A DNA stretch of 64,000 nt from Janthinobacterium lividum (lineage in GTDB: Bacteria > Pseudomonadota > Gammaproteobacteria > Burkholderiales > Burkholderiaceae_D), in NCBI RefSeq assembly GCF_034424625.1, contig NZ_CP139976.1, positions 1,984,001 through 2,048,000 of the forward strand. Direction: 5' to 3'. Below the pieces are notes generated by a model. That model saw only the letters and a list, made by a program, of their open reading frames with translations. It searched no databases and had not been told where the DNA came from. Positions 26,950-34,618 of this stretch are shown here, one piece after another; position 1 is the first letter of the stretch; every line of letters starts with the position of its first letter. Position numbers and translations under genes: made by a program.

Positions 26950-27965
26950 TTAGGCAAATCCTTCATCTCGAATATGAGTTCAATCTCGCGTTCCACGGTG
27001 CCGTCTTTTTTCTTCGGCAGTGGCGACGATTTATTAATGGCGTTTTCCACCGAGCTGTCATACGCCGGCAGGCCGCTGCTTTTAATCTTTCGGACCGAAA
27101 TAATTTCCCCAGTTGGCAGTTGCTCGATCTTGAACACGGCGCGCGGGTTGCCCGGCACGTCCGTGCTACCGCTGTACGCGATATTGCTCTTGATCTTGCT
27201 CGTCAGGGCAGCGACATAGCCGCTGTCCTTGCGTGGCGCGGTCGCTTTCGCGGCCGTGCCCGTCGTGCCGGCGCCCGCCGCACCCGTGATGCGGCTCATT
27301 TCCGCGGCGCGCGCCTTGTCGGCGGCTTTTTTCTCTTCCGCCGCTTTTTTCGCCTTGGCGGCTTTTTCCGCCGCCGCTTTTTTCTCGGACAGTTCTTTCT
27401 CGGCTTTTTCTTCCGCCGCTTTTTCTTTCTCTTTGGCTTCCTTGGCTTTCTCCAGCTTGTCAGCCTTTTCTTTTTCCAGCTTTTCAGCCTTGTCTTTCTC
27501 TTTCTGCTTCTGTTTTTCCAGTTCGCGCTTTTCTTCCTCGCGTTCCTTCAATTCCTGCTTGCGGCGTTCTTCCGCTGCCGCTTTGTCTTTTTCTTCCTTC
27601 AGCTTGGCCTTCTTGCGTTCGAGGGCGATCTCCGCCTCGCGCAGATCGACCTTCGGCTCGGGCGCTGCCACGGGCGGCGGTGGCGGCGGAGCCGGCTGTT
27701 CCACTTGCGGTTCCGGCGGCGGCGCCGGTGTCGGCTCCGGTTCCGTCGCCACGTCAGGCGGCGGCGCGGCCGTCTGCACTTTCATATCCCACACTTCCGC
27801 TTCGACGGCGACAGGTTCCGTATTTTGCCAGTGTACGCCCACCCACAGGAAAAACAGCAGCCCAAGGTGCATCGCCAGCGCCAGGCCCAGCGAGGGCCAG
27901 CGGCTGCGTTCGCGCGGCACGCTGTAGGGCTTGCCGAGTACATGGTCGATTTGTTTGTTCTGCAA
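26946..27965 (-). CDS. tolA: Tol-Pal envelope spanning protein TolA
   Basis: A 339-residue protein with one N-terminal transmembrane helix (LGLALAMHLGLLFFLWVGV, about 25-43), a Pro/Glu-rich stretch, a long Lys/Glu/Ala-rich helical rod (about 105-225, runs such as KEEKDKAAAEERRKQEL), and a C-terminal globular domain (GYVAALTSKIKSNIAY to the end) that contacts TolB, Pal and colicin-type ligands. It uses the TolQR proton motor to reach across the periplasm. The rod is shorter than in E. coli TolA (421 residues), as in many betaproteobacteria. Between tolR and tolB. Confidence 0.95.
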   Translation of the reverse strand: MQNKQIDHVLGKPYSVPRERSRWPSLGLALAMHLGLLFFLWVGVHWQNTEPVAVEAEVWDMKVQTAAPPPDVATEPEPTPAPPPEPQVEQPAPPPPPPVAAPEPKVDLREAEIALERKKAKLKEEKDKAAAEERRKQELKEREEEKRELEKQKQKEKDKAEKLEKEKADKLEKAKEAKEKEKAAEEKAEKELSEKKAAAEKAAKAKKAAEEKKAADKARAAEMSRITGAAGAGTTGTAAKATAPRKDSGYVAALTSKIKSNIAYSGSTDVPGNPRAVFKIEQLPTGEIISVRKIKSSGLPAYDSSVENAINKSSPLPKKKDGTVEREIELIFEMKDLPK

Positions 27966-28013
27966 AGTCTAGTCTATCTAAAAACGGTCAAGTCTGGAAA
28001 CAGGGTGCTGCGC

Positions 28014-28454
28014 TTACTTGGTGGCCAGGCCGACGCGGGTAATGCCCATCTTTTTCGCTTCCGAAATGAGCTGGATCACATCGTCGTACTTGCTTTCCTT
28101 GTCGCCGGCGATCATCACGGGATAGTCGGGGTTACTTTCATGCAAACCGCGCAGCTTGCGCAGCAGGGCGTCGCGGTTCGGTTCCGTCTCCGGCGACAGC
28201 TGTTCCTTGCCGATGACGCCGATCGACAGCGAACCATTCGGTTTCAGCACGATCTGAATATAGTCATCGGGCGGTTTGGCCGACTTTTCCGCGTTGGGCA
28301 AGTTCACCACGCTGGGATTGTTCGACGACGGCATCACCATGAAAATGATCAGCAGTACCAGCATCACGTCGATATACGGCACGACGTTGATCTCGGACTT
28401 GAACTTGCGGCCACGGCCACCGCGCATGCCGCCGCTATTGAATGAGGAACCCAT
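28014..28454 (-). CDS. tolR: Tol-Pal proton motor protein TolR
   Basis: A 146-residue ExbD/TolR protein with one transmembrane helix at about 26-42 (VPYIDVMLVLLIIFMVM). The helix carries the proton-carrying Asp of YIDVMLVLL. The periplasmic domain ends TRVGLATK. A glycine-rich N-terminus (MGSSFNSGGMRGGRGR) precedes the helix. With TolQ it forms the ion-driven motor that energises TolA. Fifteen bases separate it from tolQ. Confidence 0.96.
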   Translation of the reverse strand: MGSSFNSGGMRGGRGRKFKSEINVVPYIDVMLVLLIIFMVMPSSNNPSVVNLPNAEKSAKPPDDYIQIVLKPNGSLSIGVIGKEQLSPETEPNRDALLRKLRGLHESNPDYPVMIAGDKESKYDDVIQLISEAKKMGITRVGLATK

Positions 28455-28469
28455 GGACGCTGCTCCCTC

Positions 28470-29159
28470 TTAGCGCGACTGGCGCTGCAGGATGTTGGAG
28501 AATTCCTCGACGAAGCTTTCGAAGCGGATCGCCAGACGGTCGATGTCATGCGAAAAACGGTTGTAGGCGACGACGGCGGGAATGGCCGCGAACAGGCCGA
28601 TGGCGGTGGCGATCAGCGCTTCGGCGATGCCGGGCGCGACGGCGGCCAGCGTGGCTTGCTGCACGTTGGCCAGGCCGCGGAAGGCGTTCATGATGCCCCA
28701 GACGGTGCCGAGCAGGCCGATGTACGGCGAAACGGAGCCGACGGAAGCGAGGAAGGCCAGATGCGATTCGAGCACGTCCATTTCGCGCTGGAAGGCGGCG
28801 CGCATGGCGCGGCGTGCGCCGTCGAGCACGGCGCCCACGTCCAGCGCTTCGCGCGAACCGTAGGAAGCCTTGCCCTTGATGAATTCGCCCATGCCGGCAT
28901 CGAAGATGCGGGCCAGCGCGCCGCTCTGGTCGCGGTTGCCGCTGGCGTTCTGGTGCAGCGCATGCAGGTTGCCGCCGGCCCAGAAGCTGCGTTCGAATTC
29001 GATGGTTTGCTTGCGCGCCTGGCGCACGGCAAACATCTTGCGGAAAATGTAGGTCCAGCTGGTCAGGGAAATCAGCAGCAGCAGGGCCATGATCAGTTGC
29101 ACGATCAAATGGGCATTGGAGATGAGCGCGAGGAAAGAAAGATCTTGTGTAACGTTCAT
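28470..29159 (-). CDS. tolQ: Tol-Pal proton motor protein TolQ
   Basis: A 229-residue ExbB/MotA-type protein with three transmembrane helices: about 15-37, 130-155 and 170-190. The conserved VSPYIGLLGTVWGIMNAF and PGIAEALIATAIGLFAAIPAVVAYN in two parts supply the polar residues that line the TolR channel. It is the first motor gene after ybgC, in the standard operon order. Function: pentameric stator of the TolQR motor in the inner membrane. Confidence 0.97.
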   Translation of the reverse strand: MNVTQDLSFLALISNAHLIVQLIMALLLLISLTSWTYIFRKMFAVRQARKQTIEFERSFWAGGNLHALHQNASGNRDQSGALARIFDAGMGEFIKGKASYGSREALDVGAVLDGARRAMRAAFQREMDVLESHLAFLASVGSVSPYIGLLGTVWGIMNAFRGLANVQQATLAAVAPGIAEALIATAIGLFAAIPAVVAYNRFSHDIDRLAIRFESFVEEFSNILQRQSR

Positions 29160-29206
29160 TGGCTGGCAGTCTGTTGGGTGAATTGTCCGGGAGTGGCGGG
29201 TAGGGC

Positions 29207-29608
29207 TCAGGCGGCGCGCATGCGGGCCGCGACTGCATCAGGCACGGCGCGCGGGCGCAGTGCCGAATCGACGCAGCCGATCTTGACGCGGGCCGTATTG
29301 AGCAGGCGGTCGCCGCACCAGGCTTGTTGCAGGAAAACGATGGAGGCGCGCCCCATTTTTTCTATGCTTAAGGTTAATCTTACCGTGTCATCGAGCCTGG
29401 CTGGCGCATGATAGTCGGCGTTGACGCTTTTGACAACGAACATTGCATCGTGCTGCTCCAGCAATTCCTGCTGGCCCACGTCGATGGCGCGCAGCCATTC
29501 GGTACGCGCGCGTTCGAAGAATTTCAGGTAATTTGCGTAATAGACGATGCCGCCGGCGTCGGTGTCTTCATAGTAGACACGTACGTTCCAGGTAAAGACT
29601 GAAGGCAT
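29207..29608 (-). CDS. ybgC: Tol-Pal-associated acyl-CoA thioesterase YbgC
   Basis: Start at ATG 29608 (MPSVFTWNVRVYYEDTD) gives 133 residues, the usual hot-dog thioesterase length; the Shine-Dalgarno is weak and a longer start is not excluded. Catalytic motif YYEDTDAGGIVYYANYLKFF with the essential Asp at about residue 15, followed by FERARTEWLR. YbgC hydrolyses short- or medium-chain acyl-CoA or acyl-ACP and is associated with phospholipid enzymes near the Tol complex. It is the first gene of the tol operon. The C-terminus ends AARMRAA. Confidence 0.93.
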   Translation of the reverse strand: MPSVFTWNVRVYYEDTDAGGIVYYANYLKFFERARTEWLRAIDVGQQELLEQHDAMFVVKSVNADYHAPARLDDTVRLTLSIEKMGRASIVFLQQAWCGDRLLNTARVKIGCVDSALRPRAVPDAVAARMRAA

Positions 29609-29924
29609 GTTTATTGCGCCAGTAGTGAGATTGAGCAACATTTTACGCGATTTTTCTTCCTGTGACTGTGGGCGCTTGCTGGAAAGCCATGCAAAAGCTG
29701 CATATAAGTTGCACCGCAGCATTGTAAATCCGGCGTGTGCAATGGCAAGCTTCGTAACATACGCTTACATGCCATGGCCAGGTTTAAGTCCAGCTTAAAA
29801 GCCGCAGTCATGCCCCGGGGCAGCTCGTGGCCGCACCCTGGCTGGGGTGGCGCGCGGCGATTATAGCCGCACGGTTGCATTCCTTGCTCAATTTGGGCAC
29901 TTAACTTACAATTTGGCTTCCATT
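29609..29924. other. Non-coding spacer between ybgC and the glyA riboswitch
   Basis: This 316-bp stretch separates the leftward tol operon from the rightward glyA leader. I see no convincing gene; the short open frames have no ribosome binding site or family motif. It should hold the promoters for both operons, and one candidate is listed separately. Confidence 0.6.
29701..29728 (-). promoter_or_regulatory. Candidate promoter of the ybgC-tol operon
   Basis: Read leftward, TTTACA (29728-29723) and TATATG (29706-29701) are spaced 16 bases apart, about 95 bases upstream of the ybgC start. The match to a sigma-70 promoter is moderate. Confidence 0.35.
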
Positions 29925-30046
29925 ACGTCTCACGTGACTGGCGAAAAGTCGGGCGATCTCCATGAATGGCGATCGGCAAACCGGCGAAAGGTGGGCATCC
30001 ACCGGGAAACGTGAGATTTTTCATCAGCCGTTCGCCTGGGTAGCCA
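29925..30046 (+). promoter_or_regulatory. ZTP (pfl motif) riboswitch upstream of glyA
   Basis: Conserved pieces of the pfl/ZTP riboswitch are visible in order: CTCACGTGACTGGCG, an extended middle segment with CAAACCGGCGAAAGGTGG, CCACCGGGAAACGTGAG, and after a linker AGCCGTTCGCCTGGG. TCTCACGT pairs with ACGTGAGA to close the first domain, and the CCGTTCGCCTGGG unit is the characteristic 3' domain that forms the pseudoknot. The class senses ZTP/ZMP, which accumulate when 10-formyl-tetrahydrofolate is short, and turns on one-carbon genes such as glyA 114 bases downstream. No clear terminator is seen after it, so control may be at translation. Confidence 0.85.
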
Positions 30047-30159
30047 CTATGGAAAAGCACGAAGAGGCTGCCTGTCCAATGTTGTTATTCACTTAACGCC
30101 GGCTCCCCTCATTCGATCCAACCTGCCAGTACAAGCACCCTCATACTTGGAGTTTTTAC

Positions 30160-31407
30160 ATGTTTGCAAAAGATCACAACCTCGCCAACGTCGATCCTGA
30201 ATTGTTCGCCGTCATTCAAAAAGAGAATACGCGCCAGCACGACCACATCGAACTGATCGCGTCGGAGAACTACACGTCGCCAGCCGTAATGGAAGCGCAA
30301 GGCTCGCAGCTGACGAATAAATATGCCGAAGGCTACCCAGGCAAGCGCTACTACGGTGGCTGCGAATACGTCGACGTGGCCGAGCAACTGGCCATCGACC
30401 GCGTGAAACAGCTGTTCGGCGCCGAATGCGCGAACGTGCAGCCGAATTCCGGCTCGCAGGCGAACCAGGGCGTGTTCTTCGCCATGCTGAAACCAGGCGA
30501 CCTGATCATGGGTATGTCGCTGGCCGAAGGCGGCCACCTGACCCACGGCATGCCGCTGAACATGTCCGGCAAATGGTTTGACGTCGTCTCCTACGGCTTG
30601 ACGGCGGAAGAAGACATCGACTACGAGGCAATGGAGCGCCTGGCCCGCGAACGCAAGCCGAAACTGATTATCGCTGGCGCATCGGCGTTCTCGAAAAAGA
30701 TCGACTTCGAACGCTTCAGCAAGATCGCCAAGGAAGTTGGCGCGTATTTCATGGTCGACATGGCCCACTACGCCGGCCTGATCGCCGCCGGCCTGTACCC
30801 GAACCCGGTGCCGTTCGCCGACTTCGTCACCTCGACCACGCACAAATCCCTGCGCGGCCCGCGCGGCGGCATCATCCTGATGAAGGCCGAACACGAAAAA
30901 GCCATCAACTCGGCCATCTTCCCTGGCATCCAGGGCGGCCCGCTGATGCACGTGATCGCCGGCAAGGCCGTCGCCTTCAAGGAAGCGCTGAGCCCTGAAT
31001 TCGTCGAATACCAGAAGCAAGTGATCAAGAACGCCGACGTGCTGGCGAAAACCCTGATCAAGCGCGGCCTGCGCATCGTGTCCGGCGGCACCGAATCGCA
31101 TGTCATGCTGGTCGACCTGCGCGCCAAGAACCTGACGGGCAAGGAAGCCGAAGCCATCCTCGGTTCCGCGCACATCACCTGCAACAAGAACGGCATCCCG
31201 AACGACCCGCAAAAGCCATTCGTCACCTCGGGCATCCGCCTGGGCAGCCCGGCGATGACGACGCGCGGTTTCAAGGAGGCGCAAGCGGAAGAAGTGGGCA
31301 ACCTGATCGCCGACGTGCTGGACAATCCGCATGACGCCGCCACCATTGAGCGCGTGAAAGCGGCCGTGAAAGTGCTGGCCGACGCGCACCCGGTATACGC
31401 AGCTTAA
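30160..31407 (+). CDS. glyA: Serine hydroxymethyltransferase
   Basis: A 415-residue PLP enzyme converting serine and tetrahydrofolate to glycine and 5,10-methylene-THF. The PLP lysine is in [15 protein letters not shown] near residue 230; other marks are [48 protein letters not shown] and [16 protein letters not shown]. It starts at ATG 30160, nine bases after GGAG. A ZTP riboswitch precedes it, tying expression to one-carbon supply. nrdR follows after a 306-bp spacer rich in hairpins; the glyA-nrdR order is common in Burkholderiales. Confidence 0.98.
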   Translation: MFAKDHNLANVDPELFAVIQKENTRQHDHIELIASENYTSPAVMEAQGSQLTNKYAEGYPGKRYYGGCEYVDVAEQLAIDRVKQLFGAECANVQPNSGSQANQGVFFAMLKPGDLIMGMSLAEGGHLTHGMPLNMSGKWFDVVSYGLTAEEDIDYEAMERLARERKPKLIIAGASAFSKKIDFERFSKIAKEVGAYFMVDMAHYAGLIAAGLYPNPVPFADFVTSTTHKSLRGPRGGIILMKAEHEKAINSAIFPGIQGGPLMHVIAGKAVAFKEALSPEFVEYQKQVIKNADVLAKTLIKRGLRIVSGGTESHVMLVDLRAKNLTGKEAEAILGSAHITCNKNGIPNDPQKPFVTSGIRLGSPAMTTRGFKEAQAEEVGNLIADVLDNPHDAATIERVKAAVKVLADAHPVYAA

Positions 31408-31414
31408 GAGCCTG

Positions 31415-31559
31415 TTCCGGTGAAGGAATACATCTACAGCAGACAGCCCCTCGGAAGCGGGTACTGCGTTGCTCGTCGTAGCATTGCTAGCCATGCGTCC
31501 TTCTCGCGCCTTGTCCGCGCGACCGATGAGCAATCTGCTGCAGACGCTCCTTACCGGAA
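31415..31559. repeat. Structured element B, copy 1
   Basis: Starts eight bases after the glyA stop codon. Nested arms: TTCCGGTGAAGGA with TCCTTACCGGAA, TCTACAGCAGA with TCTGCTGCAGA, and TTGCTCGTCG with CGATGAGCAA. Its centre shares CTGCGTTGC and CGCGCCTTG with the element behind ribH (45592-45693). Confidence 0.65.
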
Positions 31560-31580
31560 TAGTCGCTAATTATTTGTCCA

Positions 31581-31619
31581 GAATGTGTCATACGGAGTAA
31601 GATTCTGTATGACACATTC
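31581..31619. repeat. Perfect 13-bp inverted repeat upstream of nrdR
   Basis: GAATGTGTCATAC and GTATGACACATTC flank a 13-base loop, about 95 bases before the nrdR start. It could be a hairpin or a two-site operator. Confidence 0.75.
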
Positions 31620-31630
31620 CAGTCGTGCCC

Positions 31631-31660
31631 AAGGGCGCCCGGAGTGATTCGGGCGCCCTT
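31631..31660 (+). terminator. GC-rich hairpin, possible terminator of the glyA transcript
   Basis: AAGGGCGCCCG pairs perfectly with CGGGCGCCCTT around an eight-base loop. The following T-run is poor (TGTAC), so termination would be weak. Confidence 0.5.
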
Positions 31661-31713
31661 TGTACAAGGGCGGCGATTTCCCGTAATTATTACTATAAAG
31701 TTGTAGCCAGCCC

Positions 31714-32175
31714 ATGAAATGTCCATTTTGCCAGCACGGCGACACCCAGGTTCTCGATACGCGCGTATCGGAGGAAGGGGATGCCATTCGGCGCCGCCGC
31801 CGCTGCGGCAAATGCGACAAGCGTTTTACCACGTACGAGCGCATTGAACTTATCATGCCGGCCGTCGTCAAAAAGAATGGCAGCCGGACGGAGTTCGCTG
31901 CGGATAAGTTGCGCGGCAGTTTGATGCTGGCCTTGCGCAAGCGTCCCGTCGCGGCCGCCTCCGTGGATACGGCCATCGCGTCCATCCAGGAAAAACTGTT
32001 GACCAGCGGCTTGCGCGAAGTCGATTCCGGCTATATCGGCGAACTCGTCATGCAAGAATTGAAGCGCCTGGACAAGATCGCCTACATCCGCTTTGCCTCC
32101 GTCTACAAGAACTTCGAAGACCTGGCCGAGTTCCAGGATGCGATTGCCGAAGTGGGACAGGCACGCAAGCCCTGA
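31714..32175 (+). CDS. nrdR: Transcriptional repressor NrdR
   Basis: A 153-residue regulator with an N-terminal zinc ribbon (Cys3, Cys6, Cys31, Cys34 in [10 protein letters not shown] and [10 protein letters not shown]) followed by an ATP-cone domain ([40 protein letters not shown]). NrdR senses ATP/dATP through the cone and represses ribonucleotide reductase genes through NrdR boxes. Family length is normal. It follows glyA as in many betaproteobacteria, but the hairpin-rich spacer suggests its own promoter. Confidence 0.97.
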   Translation: MKCPFCQHGDTQVLDTRVSEEGDAIRRRRRCGKCDKRFTTYERIELIMPAVVKKNGSRTEFAADKLRGSLMLALRKRPVAAASVDTAIASIQEKLLTSGLREVDSGYIGELVMQELKRLDKIAYIRFASVYKNFEDLAEFQDAIAEVGQARKP

Positions 32176-32191
32176 CGTTCACTTCGCCGAC

Positions 32192-32219
32192 AACGGGGGC
32201 TACTCATGCGCCCCGTTTT
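32192..32219 (+). terminator. Probable terminator of nrdR
   Basis: AACGGGG(GC) pairs with (GC)GCCCCGTT and is followed by TTTC, 17 bases after the nrdR stop codon. Confidence 0.6.
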
Positions 32220-32384
32220 CATCACGCCAGCGTTCGCCTGGCAAGCGGCCTGATCAATTCAACGCTGTTCTTCTCACCTTATCGCTGTCCTGTTTGCGCT
32301 AGCGCAGATCCGGTTTTTTGCGCGCGCCTATCTTGTAGCTGGGCCGCCTGTTCTTGCGACTCTTTCTGCGGAAGGGAGTAGCGC

Positions 32385-32975
32385 ATGCGCAATGGCGGTC
32401 GCACTATGTTTCCTGCGGGTGGCAGCAGCCTCGTCGAGGTGCTCGTGTCGCTGCTGCTGTTGGCGCTGGGCCTGCTCGGTGCCAGCATCCTGCAACTGAA
32501 CGCCCTGCGCGCGCGCCACGAGTCGGCGTTGTTGTCGGCGGGCGTGCAACTGGCCGCCGGCATGGCCGAGGGCATGCGCGCAAACAGCGTGCTCATGAAT
32601 GGACCCGATGCGGGCAATCCCTACCTGAACGTGGCGTACGCGGCGGCGGACGGCGCCGACGCTGGCGGCGGTGCGCCGGACTGCTTCGGTGCCGCCGCCT
32701 GCGGTGCGGCTGAACTGGCGCAATTCGATATCGCCGAATGGAAGCAACGGCTGCATGCGGCCTTGCCCGGCGCACGTCTGCACATTTGCCGCGACCTCGC
32801 CGCGTGGGACGCCGCTGCCCAGGGTTTGCACTGGGCTTGCAGCGGCGGCAAAGGGGCGCCCATCGTCATCAAGCTGGGCTGGCGCGCCCGCCTGCCCGAT
32901 GGCTCGTCCGCCGAGAATGCGGCAGGCGAGTCGCTGCCCAGGCTGGCAATCCAGCTGGGCGGAGGCGGCGCATGA
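32385..32975 (+). CDS. pilV: Type IV pilus minor pilin PilV
   Basis: A 196-residue prepilin-like protein with a short leader: cleavage expected after Gly in PAGGSSLVEVLV, giving the mature N-terminus SSLVEVLVSLLLLALGLLGA with Glu5. The variable C-terminal part is rich in Cys (CFGAAACGAAELAQF, ICRDL, WACSGG), probably forming disulfides at the pilus tip. PilV with PilW, PilX and PilE primes pilus assembly and carries PilY1. First gene of the operon; its TGA overlaps the pilW ATG by four bases. Confidence 0.88.
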   Translation: MRNGGRTMFPAGGSSLVEVLVSLLLLALGLLGASILQLNALRARHESALLSAGVQLAAGMAEGMRANSVLMNGPDAGNPYLNVAYAAADGADAGGGAPDCFGAAACGAAELAQFDIAEWKQRLHAALPGARLHICRDLAAWDAAAQGLHWACSGGKGAPIVIKLGWRARLPDGSSAENAAGESLPRLAIQLGGGGA

Positions 32976-33949
32976 ACCGCGTGCCTGCCGCGTGGCGCCG
33001 GCATCGGGGCATGAGCCTGGTCGAATTGCTGGTGGCCCTGTCGCTCGGCGCGTTGCTGATGCTGGCGGCCAGTAGCGTGTTGCTGGCCGTCAGCGGCAGC
33101 TATGGCGACCAGTCCTCCAGCGCGCGGCTGGATGACAACGGCCGCTATGCGCTCGATACCATCGCCCGCGCCGTGCGCCAGACGGCGTACGTGAACTGGG
33201 ATAGCAGCGCCGCGCCCGTCGCCCATGCCGATGACGACAGCGCCAATGTGGCCGGGCTCGACGCGCGCAGCCTGGGCAAGAACAGCGAAGGCATCAGCGG
33301 CGCGCTGCCCGGCGTCCTGCATGGCAGCGATGTGCTGGCCTTGCGCTATTACGGCACCGGCAAGGAAGAGGGCGGCGACGGTTCCGTGCTCAATTGCGCG
33401 GGTTTTGGCGTGGGCGCCGCGCAAACGCAGGCGCAGCGGGGCTGGAGCATTTTCTATGTAGCGCAGGGCGCCGATGGCGAGGGCGAGCTGCGCTGCAAAT
33501 ACCGTGGCGCGAACGGCTGGGGCGCGGACGCCATCATCCGCGGCGTCGACGCTTTCCAGGTGCTGTATGGCCTCGACACGGATACGCCTGCCGACGGCGT
33601 GGCGAACCGCTATGTCAACGCCAGCGCGCTCGACGCCTACGATGCGGCGCTGGTGCTGGTCGGCGCGGACGCGGCCGCGCGCCAGCGCGATTTTCACCGG
33701 CGCACCCACTGGAAGCGCGTGGTCAGCGTGCGCGTGGCCTTGCTGTTGCATGGCGAGGCGGGCCAGGCGGACAAGATGGCGGAACTGGGGCCGGCGCAGT
33801 TTGATCTGTTCGGCAAGGCGTATGCCGAGGCGCACGGCGCCGGCGACACGGGCGTGCGCATCGCGCGCGCGTCCTTGCCCGCCGCAACGCGCTCCCGGCT
33901 GCGGCAACTGGTGCAGACGAGCATCATGCTGCGTAACGGGCCGGCCTAG
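32972..33949 (+). CDS. pilW: Type IV pilus minor pilin PilW
   Basis: The ATG at 32972 overlaps the pilV stop (ATGA), fixing the start. The 325-residue protein has the prepilin motif RHRGMSLVELLVALSLGALL, with cleavage after Gly and Glu5 in the mature form. The following globular domain has DNGRYALDTIARAVRQTAYV, typical of PilW, and ends with QLVQTSIMLRNGPA. Large size fits PilW, the GspJ-like component of the tip complex. Twelve bases to pilX. Confidence 0.9.
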   Translation: MNRVPAAWRRHRGMSLVELLVALSLGALLMLAASSVLLAVSGSYGDQSSSARLDDNGRYALDTIARAVRQTAYVNWDSSAAPVAHADDDSANVAGLDARSLGKNSEGISGALPGVLHGSDVLALRYYGTGKEEGGDGSVLNCAGFGVGAAQTQAQRGWSIFYVAQGADGEGELRCKYRGANGWGADAIIRGVDAFQVLYGLDTDTPADGVANRYVNASALDAYDAALVLVGADAAARQRDFHRRTHWKRVVSVRVALLLHGEAGQADKMAELGPAQFDLFGKAYAEAHGAGDTGVRIARASLPAATRSRLRQLVQTSIMLRNGPA

Positions 33950-33961
33950 GCGGGCGGCGCG

Positions 33962-34618
33962 ATGGCTGGCGCGGGCGTCCGCTGTTGCGTACCTTGTCGC
34001 GCACTTCGTGGGCACCGCAGCGGCGCTACCCTCGTGTATGTGCTGTGTCTGCTGGTGATCATCTTGTTGCTGGGCATATCGGCGGCGCAGATGGCCTTGC
34101 AGGGCGAGAAGGCGGCACGGGGCGAGCGCGACAGGCAGATCGCGTTTCAGGCGGCGGAGGAGGCATTGGTGGATGCGCAGAACGATATCGAAGGCTTGCC
34201 CGGCGTGCCCGGACGCAGCAGCCTCTTCGCGCCAGGCAGTGCGGCAGGGTTTGCGGACGGCTGCGGCGAAGGGGGAACACTGGGCCTGTGCCTGCCGGCA
34301 GCCCCGGGTGCGCAGGCACTCTGGCTGAGCACGGACCTCGATGGTGCCGCAGGGGGCAGCCGCACCGTGCCGTATGGCCAGTTTACGGGCGCCGCCATGC
34401 AGACGGGGCAGGGTTTCCTGCCGTCGCGCCGGCCCCGCTACCTTATCGAACTGCTGCCGTTTCACCCGCCCGGCGCGCAGGCCACTGCAGTGGCCAGTGG
34501 TCTGGCCACGGAAAGCTATGTGTACCGCATCACGGCCATCGGTTTTGGCGCGCAGGAAAGCACGCAAGTCGTGCTGCAAAGCTATTACCGCAAGCCGGCG
34601 GCTGGAGCGGGGCCATGA
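33962..34618 (+). CDS. pilX: Type IV pilus minor pilin PilX
   Basis: A 218-residue PilX-like protein. The N-terminal region HRSGATLVYVLCLLVIILLLG is followed by ISAAQMALQGEKAARGERDRQIAFQAAEEAL, the usual PilX sequence pattern. The residue equivalent to Glu5 of other pilins is Tyr (ATLVY), a feature compatible with a GspK-like, tip-most pilin that does not pair with a lower subunit. The leader is arginine- and cysteine-rich. Its TGA overlaps the pilY1 start by four bases. Confidence 0.85.
   Translation: MAGAGVRCCVPCRALRGHRSGATLVYVLCLLVIILLLGISAAQMALQGEKAARGERDRQIAFQAAEEALVDAQNDIEGLPGVPGRSSLFAPGSAAGFADGCGEGGTLGLCLPAAPGAQALWLSTDLDGAAGGSRTVPYGQFTGAAMQTGQGFLPSRRPRYLIELLPFHPPGAQATAVASGLATESYVYRITAIGFGAQESTQVVLQSYYRKPAAGAGP

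Larger units (their letters stand above)
31408..31713. other. Hairpin-rich spacer between glyA and nrdR
   Basis: No gene is seen in these 306 bp. It contains a 145-bp imperfect inverted repeat (31415-31559), a perfect 13-bp inverted repeat (31581-31619) and an 11-bp stem (31631-31660), each listed separately. Confidence 0.7.

Noticed and set aside
30109..31533. Minus-strand open frame of 474 codons over glyA
   Set aside because: Entirely antisense to glyA; no recognised domain.
33985..34614. Extension of pilY1 upstream into pilX
   Set aside because: The frame is open, but the coupled ATG at 34615 gives a proper signal peptide and the upstream part is read in pilX in another frame.
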